Shown here: piece by piece, positions 9,074 to 18,383 of the stretch
Position numbering within the stretch: position 1 is the first letter of the stretch
How the letters are laid out: the number at the start of each line of letters is the position of its first letter
NCBI RefSeq assembly: GCF_003589925.1
Contig: NZ_CP032382.1
Span: 6,634,001-6,698,000 of the forward strand
Direction of reading: 5' to 3'
From: Chryseolinea soli
Lineage (GTDB): Bacteria > Bacteroidota > Bacteroidia > Cytophagales > Cyclobacteriaceae
Length of the DNA stretch: 64,000 nucleotides
The notes under the pieces: generated by a model
What the model was told of the DNA's origin: nothing
Databases searched by the model: none
What the model saw: the letters and a program-made list of their open reading frames with translations, nothing else
Made by a program: the position numbers and the translations under genes

Positions 9074-9739
9074 CTACGCATGGGCAAGCGCTACAATATC
9101 GGGCACCTCCAATATCTTCTTATCCGTGCCAACCGTCACCGTACGGATCATCGCCTTTCCCACCTCCGCCAGCGTGCAGAAATATTTCGGAAAGAGCTTA
9201 CGGCTCACGGGAAACATCCAGTTCACATATTTATAAAACGATAGCACATTCTTCAACCCCGGCGTAGGCAACATAAATCCCGGCCGGAACGCAATGGCTT
9301 GTTTGAAGGGCAGCTTGAACAGGTCGTTTTCCGTTTTTCCTTTCACACGCGCCCACATTCCCTTGCTCTCGGTGGAGTCGGTGCCAGCCCCGGAGACATA
9401 GCAAAACGTCATGCCGGGATTTTGTTTGGACAATATCGTCGCCAAGTGCAGCGTGAGCGTGTAGGTCATTTTTGTATACTCCGGTTCCTTCATCCCCACC
9501 GACGAAACTCCCAGGCAAAAAAAGCAGGCGTTGTAGCCCGCGAGCTGGCTTTGGATGGGCGTGAGATCAAAAAAATCGGCGTGGACGATCTCCTTTAGCT
9601 TAGGATGGGTCACACCGCTGGGCTTGCGGGTGATCACCAGCACGGCTTCCACGGCGCTATCTTGCAAACATTCGTGCAACACGCCCTCTCCTACCATGCC
9701 GGTAACGCCGGTGACGATCGCTCTTACAGTGGTCTTCAT
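9074..9739 (-). CDS. NAD(P)-binding Rossmann-fold oxidoreductase (atypical SDR, HTATIP2-like)
   Basis: The 221-residue protein begins with a dinucleotide-binding segment (RAIVTGVTGMVGEGVLHECL) and lacks a signal peptide. The later YVSGAGTDSTESKGMWARVKGKTENDL region resembles the YxxxK surroundings of atypical SDRs, and AIAFRPGFMLPTPG is typical of NAD(P)H-binding epimerase-like proteins. The substrate is unknown. It is a single gene, convergent with the exported cluster. Confidence 0.75.
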   Translation of the reverse strand: MKTTVRAIVTGVTGMVGEGVLHECLQDSAVEAVLVITRKPSGVTHPKLKEIVHADFFDLTPIQSQLAGYNACFFCLGVSSVGMKEPEYTKMTYTLTLHLATILSKQNPGMTFCYVSGAGTDSTESKGMWARVKGKTENDLFKLPFKQAIAFRPGFMLPTPGLKNVLSFYKYVNWMFPVSRKLFPKYFCTLAEVGKAMIRTVTVGTDKKILEVPDIVALAHA

Positions 9740-9884
9740 TTTGTTTTTGTCTTTAGGAATATTGATTTACTTAAAAATTATCGCTTGATCAAGCCTCCTC
9801 CCCTTAGGAGATATCATCGCCGTACAGACTCTTGCAAGTGCCTTTACTTAGCGGTAAATTAGGAAACAACCAACCCCCACCGCT

Positions 9885-11048
9885 ATGCCAGTATATTTCT
9901 ATGTACTTTTTGCAATAGGGCTTTTCACCAGCGACGAGCCTCCCTTTCAACCCCAGGTGGTCGACGATTCCATATCCATCGGCTATGGCCTGGCTATCGG
10001 GGATGTAGACGGAGACGGAAAGCCGGATATTTTATTGGCCGACAAAAAACAATTTGTCTGGTATCGCAACGGCGACTGGAAGCGCTTCCTGATGGCCGAA
10101 AACCTCACCGCCTCCGACAACGTCTGCATCGCCGCCCGCGACATCGACCGCGACGGCAAAGTGGAAGTGGCCGTCGGTGCCCAATGGAATCCCTCGGAGA
10201 CGGCCGATACCGTGAAGTCAGGCGCCGTTTTCTACCTTTCCCGTCCCAACGATCCAACCCAGCCCTGGAAAGCCACGGCGCTTCACCACGAGCCCACCGT
10301 GCACCGCATGCGTTGGGTCAAGGTCGGCCCTACGCAGTTCCACCTCGTGGTCGTGCCGCTTCATGGCCGGGGAAACGCTAATGGCGCGGGAGATGGTGTG
10401 AAGGTCCTGGCCTACATTCCCCCCACGAAGCAACTCGACGACGCCACAAAATGGAAGTATGCCCTGATCGACCGCTCCATGCACCTCACCCACAACCTCG
10501 ACGTGATCCCGGAGCGAAAAAATGAGTCCATCTACATCGGCGGGAAAGAAGGGATCAAAGCCTTTTACTACGACGGCAAAACCTGGAAACCCGGTCCCGT
10601 AGTTGTTGGAGACAAAAGTTTTGGCGAAGTACGCCGGACAACCTCCGGAAACGAAACCCTTGTCGCCGCTGTGGAGCCGATGCACGGAACGGACCTCACG
10701 CTCTATGCATCTTCGGGAAAAACAAATACCTTCTCGCGAAACGTGTTAACCACAGGACTCAACCAAGGCCATGCGCTGGCCGTGGGCGATCTTATGGGCC
10801 TGGGCAATAGCCAGGTAGTGGTGGGCTGGCGTGAGCCGGATGCCGATAAAAAAACGGGTATCAAAATGTTCATTCCCGCCAACAGCACCTACACCCAATG
10901 GAACGCCGTCGCCATCGACGACAATGAAATGGCCTGCGAAGATCTACAGGTGGCCGATTTGAATGGCGACGACAAAAAGGAAATCATCGCCGCCGGAAGA
11001 GCGTCGCACAACCTGAAGATCTATTGGAATCATTCACCCGCAAAATAA
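9885..11048 (+). CDS. FG-GAP/VCBS-repeat exported protein
   Basis: A short hydrophobic N-terminus (MPVYFYVLFAIGLF) is a likely signal peptide. At least three Ca-binding beta-propeller repeats are readable: AIGDVDGDGKPDILLAD, ARDIDRDGKVEVAVGAQ and QVADLNGDDKKEIIAAG. Such proteins form seven-bladed propellers outside the cytoplasm, often for binding carbohydrate or protein partners. No catalytic domain is seen. Its stop codon overlaps the 5' arm of a strong terminator hairpin. Confidence 0.8.
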   Translation: MPVYFYVLFAIGLFTSDEPPFQPQVVDDSISIGYGLAIGDVDGDGKPDILLADKKQFVWYRNGDWKRFLMAENLTASDNVCIAARDIDRDGKVEVAVGAQWNPSETADTVKSGAVFYLSRPNDPTQPWKATALHHEPTVHRMRWVKVGPTQFHLVVVPLHGRGNANGAGDGVKVLAYIPPTKQLDDATKWKYALIDRSMHLTHNLDVIPERKNESIYIGGKEGIKAFYYDGKTWKPGPVVVGDKSFGEVRRTTSGNETLVAAVEPMHGTDLTLYASSGKTNTFSRNVLTTGLNQGHALAVGDLMGLGNSQVVVGWREPDADKKTGIKMFIPANSTYTQWNAVAIDDNEMACEDLQVADLNGDDKKEIIAAGRASHNLKIYWNHSPAK

Positions 11049-11084
11049 AAGCGTTCCAGGTTAGCGGGTAACCTGGAACGCTTT
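11048..11084. terminator. Bidirectional terminator with 16-bp perfect stem
   Basis: Arms 11048-11063 and 11069-11084 pair perfectly around a 5-nt loop; the stem ends are A/T-rich on both sides. It lies between two convergent genes (9885-11048 plus, 11120-12907 minus) and probably terminates both. Confidence 0.85.
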
Positions 11085-11119
11085 CTATGTTTCGACAAAA
11101 TGTTTGTCTGCGCTTGGGC

Positions 11120-12907
11120 TTATGCCGGTTTTTTCAGCGAGGCAATCCAGCGATCGATCTTTCCTTCCAACACATTGAGCGGTATGCCACCCGAGTCCAA
11201 TACCTGGTTGTGGAATTCGGAGATGTTGAATTTGTCGCCGAGTTCTTTCTCCGCCTTGGCGCGCAACTCGCGAATTTTCAACTGGCCGATCTTGTAAGAC
11301 AACGCCTGGCCGGGGATGGCCATGTAGCGCTCGATCTCGGCCACGATAGACTGTTCCGTTCTTGCTTCATGATCTTTCGAGTATTGAATGGCTTGTTCGC
11401 GTGTCCAGCCTTGCGTATGAATGCCGGCATCGACCACGAGGCGGATGGCGCGGTGCATCTCGGCACTCAACATGCCGAAGTATTGATACGGATCGGTGTA
11501 CAATCCCAATTCCTTACCCAGCGATTCTGAATACAATCCCCAACCTTCGGCATAGGCGCTGTAGTTGGTGATGGTCCTGAATTTCGGGAGCGTTGTATTT
11601 TCCATCTGCAACGCGATCTGGTAGTGGTGGCCGGGAATGGCTTCGTGCAGGAACAAGTCTTCGTCGGAAAGGATGTTGTATTTCTTTACGTCGGGAATGG
11701 GTACATAAAACACACCGGGACGACTGCCGTCCTTGGAGCCGGGGTTATACTCGGCACTGGCCGATGCCTCGCGGAACGCTTCCGTGCGCCGTACCTCGAA
11801 AGGTGTCTTCGGTGCCTTGGAGAACAGTTTGACGAGGTTGGGCTTCATGCGCTCGTGGATTTCGTTGAAGTGGGCGATCACTTGCTCGGGCTTGGTGAAC
11901 GGTGTCAGTTCCTTTTTTGTGCGCAGGCTCAGGAAGAAGGCTTTGAGATCGCCTTTGAATCCTACTTGCTCTTTCACGGCTTCCATTTCTTTGGTGATCC
12001 GGTCCACTTCGCTTTTACCGAGGGCAAAGATCTCGTCGGCAGGTTTTGTGGTCGTGGTGTAGAGTCGGATCAGGTAGTTGTAGTAATCTTTTCCGCCGGG
12101 AATTGCATCGATACCCGATTTGTCGGTGGCCGCTTTGAGGTAATCGGTTTCCAGGAATTGTTTGATCTTATGATGGGCCGGAATGATGTGCTTTTCGATC
12201 ATCTCGGTGTAGGCCTTTGTGAGACGGGCTTTATCGTCGGCCGAAAAATCGGCGGGCATGTTTTTGATCGGTGTGTAGAACAAGTGGTCTTTCACCGGGC
12301 CATGGTCCATCGAAGCAAACTGAGGAATGGTTTTCTGCACCAGCACTTTCGGAAGCACATAACCTTCTGCAATGCCTTTCTTCATGTTCACTAATGCGGT
12401 GTCGCACCAGGCTTCGTATTTATGCAAACGCGAGAGCCAGTTGTCATAGTCTTGCACCGTCTTGAACGGATGGATGCTGGCGCCGCTGGCCATTTGTCCC
12501 ACGAACAAGTGCATGGCCGAGAACTGATTCACCGGCATGAGATAGTCCTTGAACTTGAGGCCGTCCAACGCGATGTCGCACTCCCACAGCAACACGTCGT
12601 AATTCATTTGGTCGTCTTCCGACAGGCTGGCGCGATCATAGGCGGTGACACGGTCGCGATAGCGTGTGTAGAGTTCTTTCACCTGGTTGCGATAGTCGGC
12701 CGTCAGCGTGTTGGGCAACAAACTATCGTACCGGTTGTCGCCGATAACGGTAGCGTTGAGGGGAGAAAATTTCAGGTAGTCTTCATAGAAATCGCTCACC
12801 AGGGTGTCGAGCGTGGGCTTGATCGCCGCTACTTCCGATTTCGGGACCTTGTTACAGGCCGCCATGAACAACAGCATCGGGAGGCTTAGCAAAACGAGTT
12901 TTCGCAT
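11120..12907 (-). CDS. DUF885-family lipoprotein (putative zinc metallopeptidase)
   Basis: The signal peptide ends in a lipobox (LFMAACNK), so it is a predicted lipoprotein of 595 residues. The body matches DUF885, a family related to zinc peptidases. The likely metal-binding motif is HEAIPGHHYQ near residue 430, followed by NYSAYAEGWGLYSESLG, where the Glu would be another ligand. Length is normal for the family. Members are mostly uncharacterised, so a peptidase role is inferred from the motif. Confidence 0.85.
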   Translation of the reverse strand: MRKLVLLSLPMLLFMAACNKVPKSEVAAIKPTLDTLVSDFYEDYLKFSPLNATVIGDNRYDSLLPNTLTADYRNQVKELYTRYRDRVTAYDRASLSEDDQMNYDVLLWECDIALDGLKFKDYLMPVNQFSAMHLFVGQMASGASIHPFKTVQDYDNWLSRLHKYEAWCDTALVNMKKGIAEGYVLPKVLVQKTIPQFASMDHGPVKDHLFYTPIKNMPADFSADDKARLTKAYTEMIEKHIIPAHHKIKQFLETDYLKAATDKSGIDAIPGGKDYYNYLIRLYTTTTKPADEIFALGKSEVDRITKEMEAVKEQVGFKGDLKAFFLSLRTKKELTPFTKPEQVIAHFNEIHERMKPNLVKLFSKAPKTPFEVRRTEAFREASASAEYNPGSKDGSRPGVFYVPIPDVKKYNILSDEDLFLHEAIPGHHYQIALQMENTTLPKFRTITNYSAYAEGWGLYSESLGKELGLYTDPYQYFGMLSAEMHRAIRLVVDAGIHTQGWTREQAIQYSKDHEARTEQSIVAEIERYMAIPGQALSYKIGQLKIRELRAKAEKELGDKFNISEFHNQVLDSGGIPLNVLEGKIDRWIASLKKPA

Positions 12908-13041
12908 AGTGTTGAGGTTTAGGTTTTGGATGGGGTTGAGTTATTTAACGTGTCGTTCTCAAAGTAAAGAAAGATTTTCACAGACGCGAAATCTTTTCGT
13001 CACTATAAAGTTTCGCTCCGGGGTTAACACGCCAAAACGGA

Positions 13042-13066
13042 AAAAGCCGGTTGTTCACCGGCTTTT
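13042..13066 (-). terminator. Terminator of the molybdenum hydroxylase operon
   Basis: A 10-bp stem (13042-13051 with 13057-13066) with a 5-nt loop lies 25 nt after the stop codon of the large subunit. On the minus strand it is followed by a T-rich tract, as in an intrinsic terminator. Confidence 0.75.
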
Positions 13067-13090
13067 CTCCTGTTTTATGTTCGGATCATT

Positions 13091-15268
13091 TCATAAACGC
13101 TCACCCAAACTCACCCCTTTCAGTTCCTCCTGTTTGGTGAACGGCTGGTTATACAACCGTTTGCCCAAGGCTTTGAACAGGGCGTTGGCCACGGCTCCCC
13201 CAGTGGGTGGCAGTGCGGGTTCGCCAAGACCGGTGGGATCGATGCCGTTGTTCACAAAATGAACGTCGACGGCCGGCACTTCCTTCATGCGGATAAGGCG
13301 GTAGTTGTTAAAGTTCTTTTGCTCTGCGGCCCCGTCCTTAAATGTGAGGCTTCCAAACAGGGCATGACCCAATCCATCCGTTACACCACCCCGCACCTGC
13401 TGGTTGGCGCCGCTGATGTTTACCACCACGCCACAATCGGCCGCGGCATGGATCTTTTCCAGCACGGGCTTTCCTTTTTTCATCTCGATCTCGGCCACCT
13501 GGGCCACATAAGAGCGATGCGAGAAATAAACGCTGAATCCCTGCGACACCCCTTTCTTTTTGCCCCACTGCGATTTCTCCACCACCAGGTCGATCACGCC
13601 CTTCATGCGGTCGATGTCGTACTTGATGGCGCCCACGGGTGTGGTCTTTGCTTTGGCCAGCAGGTCAAGCCGGAAGGCAACAGGATCTTTGCCCGCGGCC
13701 ATGGCCACTTCGTCGATGAACGCCTGCTCGGCAAACGCCAGGAAGTTGGTGATCGGCGCGCGCCATGCACCGGTGGTGATGGGCGATTTATGTTCTATGG
13801 ATTCGATGAGCAAATTATCTACAGCGCCCGACGGAAAATTATCTTCACGCGTGCAGTTGCCGGCATTGATGCCCACGCCTCTCAGCTTGTAGCCCACGAG
13901 GTTGCCCTTCGCATCCAAGGCTGCCGAAAAGCGATAGCGCACGGCCGGTCGATAGCTGCCACCGGTCATGTCGTCTTCGCGTGTCCAGATCACTTTCACG
14001 GGCGCCTTGATGAGGCTCGATAGCTCGGCGGCTTCCAGCACATAGTCAGCTTTTAATCTCCGGCCAAATCCACCACCCAGACGCGTCAACTCCAGGGTGA
14101 TCTGTTCCGGTGGTATGTTGAGCAACTTGGCGGTCTCGTTGCGCGCCATATCGGGTGTTTGCGACGGCCCCACCAGTTCAACACCATCGGGGCGCACATG
14201 CGCAAAGAAGTTCATGGGCTCCAGCGGACTGTGCGACAGGAATGGACATTGATATTCCTTGGTGATCACTTTCGCTGCCGTTTTGAATGCAGCATCCGCG
14301 TCGCCATCCTTGCGCTTTACCGACACCACGTTGGGGTCGTTGCTGTCTAACAATTTTTTGAAGAGCTGATCGTGATCGGTGGTGCTCTCCAAGGCTGCTG
14401 CACCATCGGGTTCGTATTCGACCTTCAACGCCTTGCGTGCTTTATTCACTTGCCAGGTGGATTTACCCACCACGGCCACATTGTTCTTGAACGTGACCAC
14501 ATCCACAATTCCGGGCATGGCTTTGGCCGCTGCGGCATCGACGGATTTTATTTTTGTACCAAAAGCAGGTGGACGCTGGAGCATGGCAAAGAGCATACCT
14601 TCGCGATAAAAATCCAGGCCATACAACGGCTTGCCCGTGATCATCTGTTTGTTGTCGACATTGCGCACAGCCGTGCCGATCAACTTGAAGTCCTTTTTAT
14701 CCTTCAGCTTTACTTCGGCCGGCACAGCGATAGCCGAAGCGTCGGTGGCCAGTTCGCCATAGGTGGCCTGGCGTCCACTTTCCTTGTGATAGACGACACC
14801 TTTCTCGGCCGTCAACGACGACGACGGAACATTCCATCGCTTGGCCGCAGCCTCCAGGAGCATGTAGCGCGCGGTGGCGCCGGCCTTGCGCAGGCGTTCC
14901 CAACTGTGGGGAATGGCGCCGCTGCCGCCGGTGACCTGGCGTTCATATTTTTTTGTATCGAGCATGGCCTGCTGCACGCGCACTTTCGTCCAGTCGGCGT
15001 CCAGTTCTTCGGCGACGACCATGGGGAACGATGTTTTGATATTTTGCCCCAGCTCGGGGTTGGGCGAGAATATGGTGATCACATCTTCGGGTGAGATCGA
15101 CAGGTAGCTGTTGAATGAAATATCGCTGCCGGCTACCGTGCCGCCGTGGATCACATTCATGATCTTCGCTTCGGCGCTTTCCCAATGAAAGCCCAGCACG
15201 AGGCCACCGCCGGCCGCTGCGGCCAGCTTCAGAAAATCACGTCGACTTGTTTTTGGTATGGAGGTCAT
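13091..15268 (-). CDS. Molybdopterin-binding subunit of a xanthine dehydrogenase-family hydroxylase (IorB type), Tat-exported
   Basis: This large subunit (725 residues) belongs to the isoquinoline 1-oxidoreductase beta-type branch. The N-terminus has a textbook twin-arginine signal (SRRDFLKLAAAAGGG), so the enzyme works in the periplasm. Molybdopterin-contact motifs include GGGFGRRLKADYVLEA and WRAPITNFLAFAEQAF, and the catalytic Glu is probably that of GLGEPALPPTGG near the C-terminus. The gene for the [2Fe-2S] subunit lies 8 nt upstream on the same strand. No FAD subunit or XdhC-like maturation gene is nearby. The substrate, probably an N-heterocycle or aldehyde, cannot be deduced. Confidence 0.9.
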   Translation of the reverse strand: MTSIPKTSRRDFLKLAAAAGGGLVLGFHWESAEAKIMNVIHGGTVAGSDISFNSYLSISPEDVITIFSPNPELGQNIKTSFPMVVAEELDADWTKVRVQQAMLDTKKYERQVTGGSGAIPHSWERLRKAGATARYMLLEAAAKRWNVPSSSLTAEKGVVYHKESGRQATYGELATDASAIAVPAEVKLKDKKDFKLIGTAVRNVDNKQMITGKPLYGLDFYREGMLFAMLQRPPAFGTKIKSVDAAAAKAMPGIVDVVTFKNNVAVVGKSTWQVNKARKALKVEYEPDGAAALESTTDHDQLFKKLLDSNDPNVVSVKRKDGDADAAFKTAAKVITKEYQCPFLSHSPLEPMNFFAHVRPDGVELVGPSQTPDMARNETAKLLNIPPEQITLELTRLGGGFGRRLKADYVLEAAELSSLIKAPVKVIWTREDDMTGGSYRPAVRYRFSAALDAKGNLVGYKLRGVGINAGNCTREDNFPSGAVDNLLIESIEHKSPITTGAWRAPITNFLAFAEQAFIDEVAMAAGKDPVAFRLDLLAKAKTTPVGAIKYDIDRMKGVIDLVVEKSQWGKKKGVSQGFSVYFSHRSYVAQVAEIEMKKGKPVLEKIHAAADCGVVVNISGANQQVRGGVTDGLGHALFGSLTFKDGAAEQKNFNNYRLIRMKEVPAVDVHFVNNGIDPTGLGEPALPPTGGAVANALFKALGKRLYNQPFTKQEELKGVSLGERL

Positions 15269-15276
15269 GGCGTGGA

Positions 15277-15738
15277 TTATTTAAGTTTGGTAGAGGCCAG
15301 GGCAACTGCTTCGCGGATGCGATGATACGTGCCACAACGGCAAATGTTGCCATGCATGGCGTTCTCGATCTGCTCATTGCTAGGCTTAGGATTCTGCGCC
15401 AGCAACGCGGCCGCCGTCATGATCTGGCCCGCCTGGCAATAGCCGCACTGGGCCACATCCACCTCATCCCAGGCCAACTGCACCGGATGATCGCCCAATT
15501 CGGAAAGTCCCTCGATGGTCGTGACCTTCTTCGCGCCCACCGCCGAAACCGGGAGCGAGCACGAGCGCATGGCCTTGCCATCCACGTGCACCGTACAGGC
15601 ACCACACTGTGCGATGCCGCAACCGAACTTCGTACCCACCAACCCCAGGTGATCGCGCAACACCCACAAAAGCGGGGTGTCCGCCTCCACGTCGGCTTCG
15701 AGGGTCCGTCCGTTGATTTGTAACTTGTAGTTTGCCAT
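15277..15738 (-). CDS. [2Fe-2S] subunit of the molybdenum hydroxylase (IorA type)
   Basis: The 153-residue product has the two-cluster layout of molybdenum hydroxylase small subunits. The plant-ferredoxin-like cluster uses the Cys residues of [15 protein letters not shown] plus a later Cys (RSCSLP); the second uses CGYCQAGQ and CRCGTY. The ATG at 15738 gives the standard N-terminus ([22 protein letters not shown]); a longer open frame to 15978 adds sequence with no homology and reaches into a repeat. It has no signal of its own, so it probably crosses the membrane bound to the Tat-tagged large subunit. Confidence 0.92.
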   Translation of the reverse strand: MANYKLQINGRTLEADVEADTPLLWVLRDHLGLVGTKFGCGIAQCGACTVHVDGKAMRSCSLPVSAVGAKKVTTIEGLSELGDHPVQLAWDEVDVAQCGYCQAGQIMTAAALLAQNPKPSNEQIENAMHGNICRCGTYHRIREAVALASTKLK

Positions 15739-15840
15739 GGTGTGATTGTTTTTTTTGGTAAGGTAAGATAGGAAAAACCCCGGCTTTTCGGGGAACGGAT
15801 TGTGGCCACTGGTCGATGTAGGAGGTGAATGGCGACCCCC

Positions 15841-16089
15841 GTCGTGTCGCAGGCACAAACTTTCTAAAAACCTACGCTCGTACTTCAAGACACCCCGAAT
15901 TCCGAGAGCAATGAATCCGGATGTACTTCGCACAGCATAAAACGAACCCCGGCAAACACCGAATGCGTCACACCCCATTCAAACGCATCACCCCACGGAT
16001 TCAGTGCGCTCTCCACGGGTTCCTTGAAAATGTACGAAGCCGTGTGCCTGCGGAATGACGCGCTTTGCAGAACGCACAGAAGAACTTCC
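15841..16089 (+). repeat. ~250-bp structured intergenic repeat, copy A
   Basis: This is one of three related copies (others: 17954-18223 inverted and 48828-49082 direct). Blocks shared by all copies include ACGAA-CCCGGCAAACACCGA, a CTCTCCACGGG block, and a CCTGCGGAA-type block near the right end. The left end has GTCGCAGGCAC and the right end its near-complement GTGCCTGCGGA, so the copy has imperfect terminal inverted repeats. An internal pair (AATGCGT with ACGCAT) suggests further folding. No ORF is conserved among copies, so it is more like a MITE or a structured RNA than a gene. Confidence 0.75.
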
Positions 16090-16099
16090 CTATTTATTT

Positions 16100-17848
16100 T
16101 TATTTAAAGGTTATAGCCTTAAACGTATACCCCCCCGCAACAGCCTTCACCCGGATAACATTCTCCCCCTTCTTCAACACCAGGTCCTTCACATCAATCG
16201 CCTGCCACTTCCCCGCCGTAGCTTGCACCGGGAGCTCCTTCTTGTAGGCAACACCATTGACGATCACACTGATCTTTCCCCCGCCCTCTTCCGAAGCCAC
16301 CACGAAAGAAGTGGCTTGCGCACCTGCGCGTGTAGCCTTCACGGTATATTGCAGCCATTCGTCTGTCTCAATATGATCGACAAAATAGTTGCCTGCCGAA
16401 CCCGGTTCCAAAGTGATGTCCACGCCGTCGTTGCGATAGGTGTGGCCGCGGTTGCCATCGGTGTGTTTGCCGCCGGTAGATACCCAGTAGTTTGCCGAAT
16501 CCTTATCGAAGTAGGCAAAGCGGTTTCTGCCGAGGTCATAGTCCACAGCCTTTAAGGTGGTGCCCGCCTTGACCGTGAAGGGTTTGAACGGTTTGGTGGC
16601 GTCCGTGTGCGGCTGGCGGAACATGGCGTCGATCACGTCGGGATGGTAGATGGTGTTTTCGAGTTTTATGTTGTTGGCCAGTTCGGTCAATCCCTTCGAT
16701 GCTTCCTCCGGTGAGGGTTGCGGTCCGCGTTTGGCCCAGAAGTCGATGATCTTTTGATAGTCGGCAGGCACCTTCACTTCGAGGGGATTGTTGGCGCCCA
16801 GCTTTTTGAGGGGCCACCAGGTCCAGCCGATGTCATTGGATTCCATCAGGTGGATGGCGTCGCGGAACCACACGTTGGAGTTCTCTCCCGTTTCGCCAAG
16901 CCAGACGGGCGTTTGATATTGTTCGCGAAAGTCCAGCATGCGCGAAATGGAAGCCTGGTCGTTATAGTTCCAATATTTGTGAAAGCTGATGAGCATGTTC
17001 TTGTCCCACGGCGGCAGGATGCCGTTGTAGTTGTTGCCCCAGCAATTGCCTTCGATGACGACGATGTGATTTTTATCCACCTCGCGAATGGCATTGGTAA
17101 TGTCCATCATCAATTTTTTGAGCGGCACGTTGGTGGTCTCTCCACAGCCGTTTTTGTCTTCCGCTTTTTCAAATCCCCAGTTGGGTTCGTTGATGATGTC
17201 GTAGGCGGCGATCCAGGGTTCGTTGGCGTAGCGCTCGGCCAGCTTGCGCCAGAGGGCGATCATCTTTTGCTGATTGGCTTCGCTCTGCCACAACGACGGC
17301 TTGGTCGGGTCGCGGTCGGAAATGTTGTTGTCGTTGCCCTGGCCCCCAGGGGCACCGTGGAGGTCCAGGATGAGATAGATCTTGTTGGCCTTGCACCATT
17401 CCAGCAGGTTGTCGGTCATGGCGAAGCCTTGCTCCAGCCAGGTCTGCTGGCCCGGTGTGGGCTCTTCTTCAATGGGAAGTGTGTAGAGGTTGTAGTGCAT
17501 AGGCAGGCGCACCATGTTGAAGCCCCAGGCTTTCAACGAGTCGATGTCGACCTTGCGGGTGTTGTTGGCCAGCCAGGCTTTGTAGAAGGCATCGGTTTGT
17601 TCCTTCCCTGCCAACTCGTTCAGCTTGGCGCGAACCACGCGTTGTTGTTGGCCGATTCCCTGCACCCGAAGCATGTAGCCCTCTTGCAGCATCCAGCCGC
17701 CCAGACCCATACCACGGAAGATTATTTTTTCGCCTTTGGCGTTGACGATGTATTTGCCTTCGGTTTTGAGAAAGCCCTGGCCGTGAAGGGTTAGGGTGAA
17801 CGTTAGTAAGAGTACGAATAAGGATACGATGCGTTTTTGAAAAGTCAT
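16100..17848 (-). CDS. Glycoside hydrolase family 5 with C-terminal CBM6-like domain, exported
   Basis: The signal peptide (MTFQKRIVSLFVLLLTFTLTLHGQ) is followed by a GH5 (beta/alpha)8 domain at residues about 30-350. Readable motifs are FRGMGLGGWM at the start, FNMVRLPMHY, the acid/base Glu in AYDIINEPNW, HKYWNYND, and the nucleophile Glu in VWLGETGEN. GH5 enzymes cleave beta-glucans, mannans or related polymers with retention of configuration. Residues about 440-580 form a CBM6-like beta-sandwich (FAYFDKDSANY; GNYFVDHIETDEWLQYTVKATRAG). There is no T9SS tail. The gene is bracketed by inverted copies of the ~250-bp repeat. Confidence 0.9.
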   Translation of the reverse strand: MTFQKRIVSLFVLLLTFTLTLHGQGFLKTEGKYIVNAKGEKIIFRGMGLGGWMLQEGYMLRVQGIGQQQRVVRAKLNELAGKEQTDAFYKAWLANNTRKVDIDSLKAWGFNMVRLPMHYNLYTLPIEEEPTPGQQTWLEQGFAMTDNLLEWCKANKIYLILDLHGAPGGQGNDNNISDRDPTKPSLWQSEANQQKMIALWRKLAERYANEPWIAAYDIINEPNWGFEKAEDKNGCGETTNVPLKKLMMDITNAIREVDKNHIVVIEGNCWGNNYNGILPPWDKNMLISFHKYWNYNDQASISRMLDFREQYQTPVWLGETGENSNVWFRDAIHLMESNDIGWTWWPLKKLGANNPLEVKVPADYQKIIDFWAKRGPQPSPEEASKGLTELANNIKLENTIYHPDVIDAMFRQPHTDATKPFKPFTVKAGTTLKAVDYDLGRNRFAYFDKDSANYWVSTGGKHTDGNRGHTYRNDGVDITLEPGSAGNYFVDHIETDEWLQYTVKATRAGAQATSFVVASEEGGGKISVIVNGVAYKKELPVQATAGKWQAIDVKDLVLKKGENVIRVKAVAGGYTFKAITFK

Positions 17849-18383
17849 TTCGTTTGGGTTGTATGCGTTCAGGCCGGGACAACACCACGCCTAGTGCGCG
17901 GCGAGTTTAGGCTGGAAAGTAAATGTAGGAATTTATTTGGGTTGTCTTTTCAAGGAAGTACTTCGTACGGTCGACGAAGTGCGTTGTTCCGCAGGCACGC
18001 GCTTCCTCTGGCTTCACACGTTTTCAAGGAACCCCGTGGAGAGCAACATTGGATCCGTGTGGTGATGCATTTGAATGGGGTGTGACGCATTCGGTGTTTG
18101 CCGGGTTTCGTTTTATTCCGTGCGCAGTATCGCCTCGTTCACTGCTCTCGGAATTCGAGGTGTCTTGAACTACTGGCGGAGGTTTTAGAAAGCTTGTAGC
18201 AGCGACACGACGTGCGACATGACGTTGGTCCCTTTTTATCTGGCTGGAATCCGGTACTACCCCAAAAAATATATGCCCCTCTGCTACCAAAAGCCCCGCC
18301 GAAACCGTAACTTCCTTTTACAGATCACCCCCCTATCCTGAAACAAAGCCCGGTTTTAAGGTATTGCCTTTATTGAGAATACT
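17849..18383. other. Intergenic region with repeat copy B and two divergent promoters
   Basis: Most of this 535-nt gap is the inverted repeat copy at 17954-18223. The remaining ~160 nt before 18384 must hold the promoter of the fusion regulator, but I could not identify its boxes. The open frame 18024-18290 lies inside the repeat and is not considered a gene. Confidence 0.6.
17954..18223 (-). repeat. ~250-bp structured intergenic repeat, copy B (inverted)
   Basis: Read on the minus strand this copy aligns along its whole length with copy A (15841-16089). They share an almost exact ~50-nt central block around CGGCAAACACCGAATGCGTC. It has the same left block (GTCGTGTCGC) and right block (GCGTGCCTGCGGAAC). 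It lies upstream of the GH5 gene, head-on with copy A downstream of it. Confidence 0.75.

Noticed and set aside
9062..9244. Small plus-strand frame at the end of the exported cluster
   Set aside because: It is antisense to the 3' end of the oxidoreductase gene at 9074-9739 and has no independent support.
15739..15978. Upstream extension of the [2Fe-2S] subunit
   Set aside because: It has no homology, lacks a signal peptide and runs into the ~250-bp repeat; the ATG at 15738 matches the family start exactly.
16718..17794. A 358-codon plus-strand frame opposite the GH5 gene
   Set aside because: It is a shadow of a gene whose catalytic motifs are intact on the other strand.
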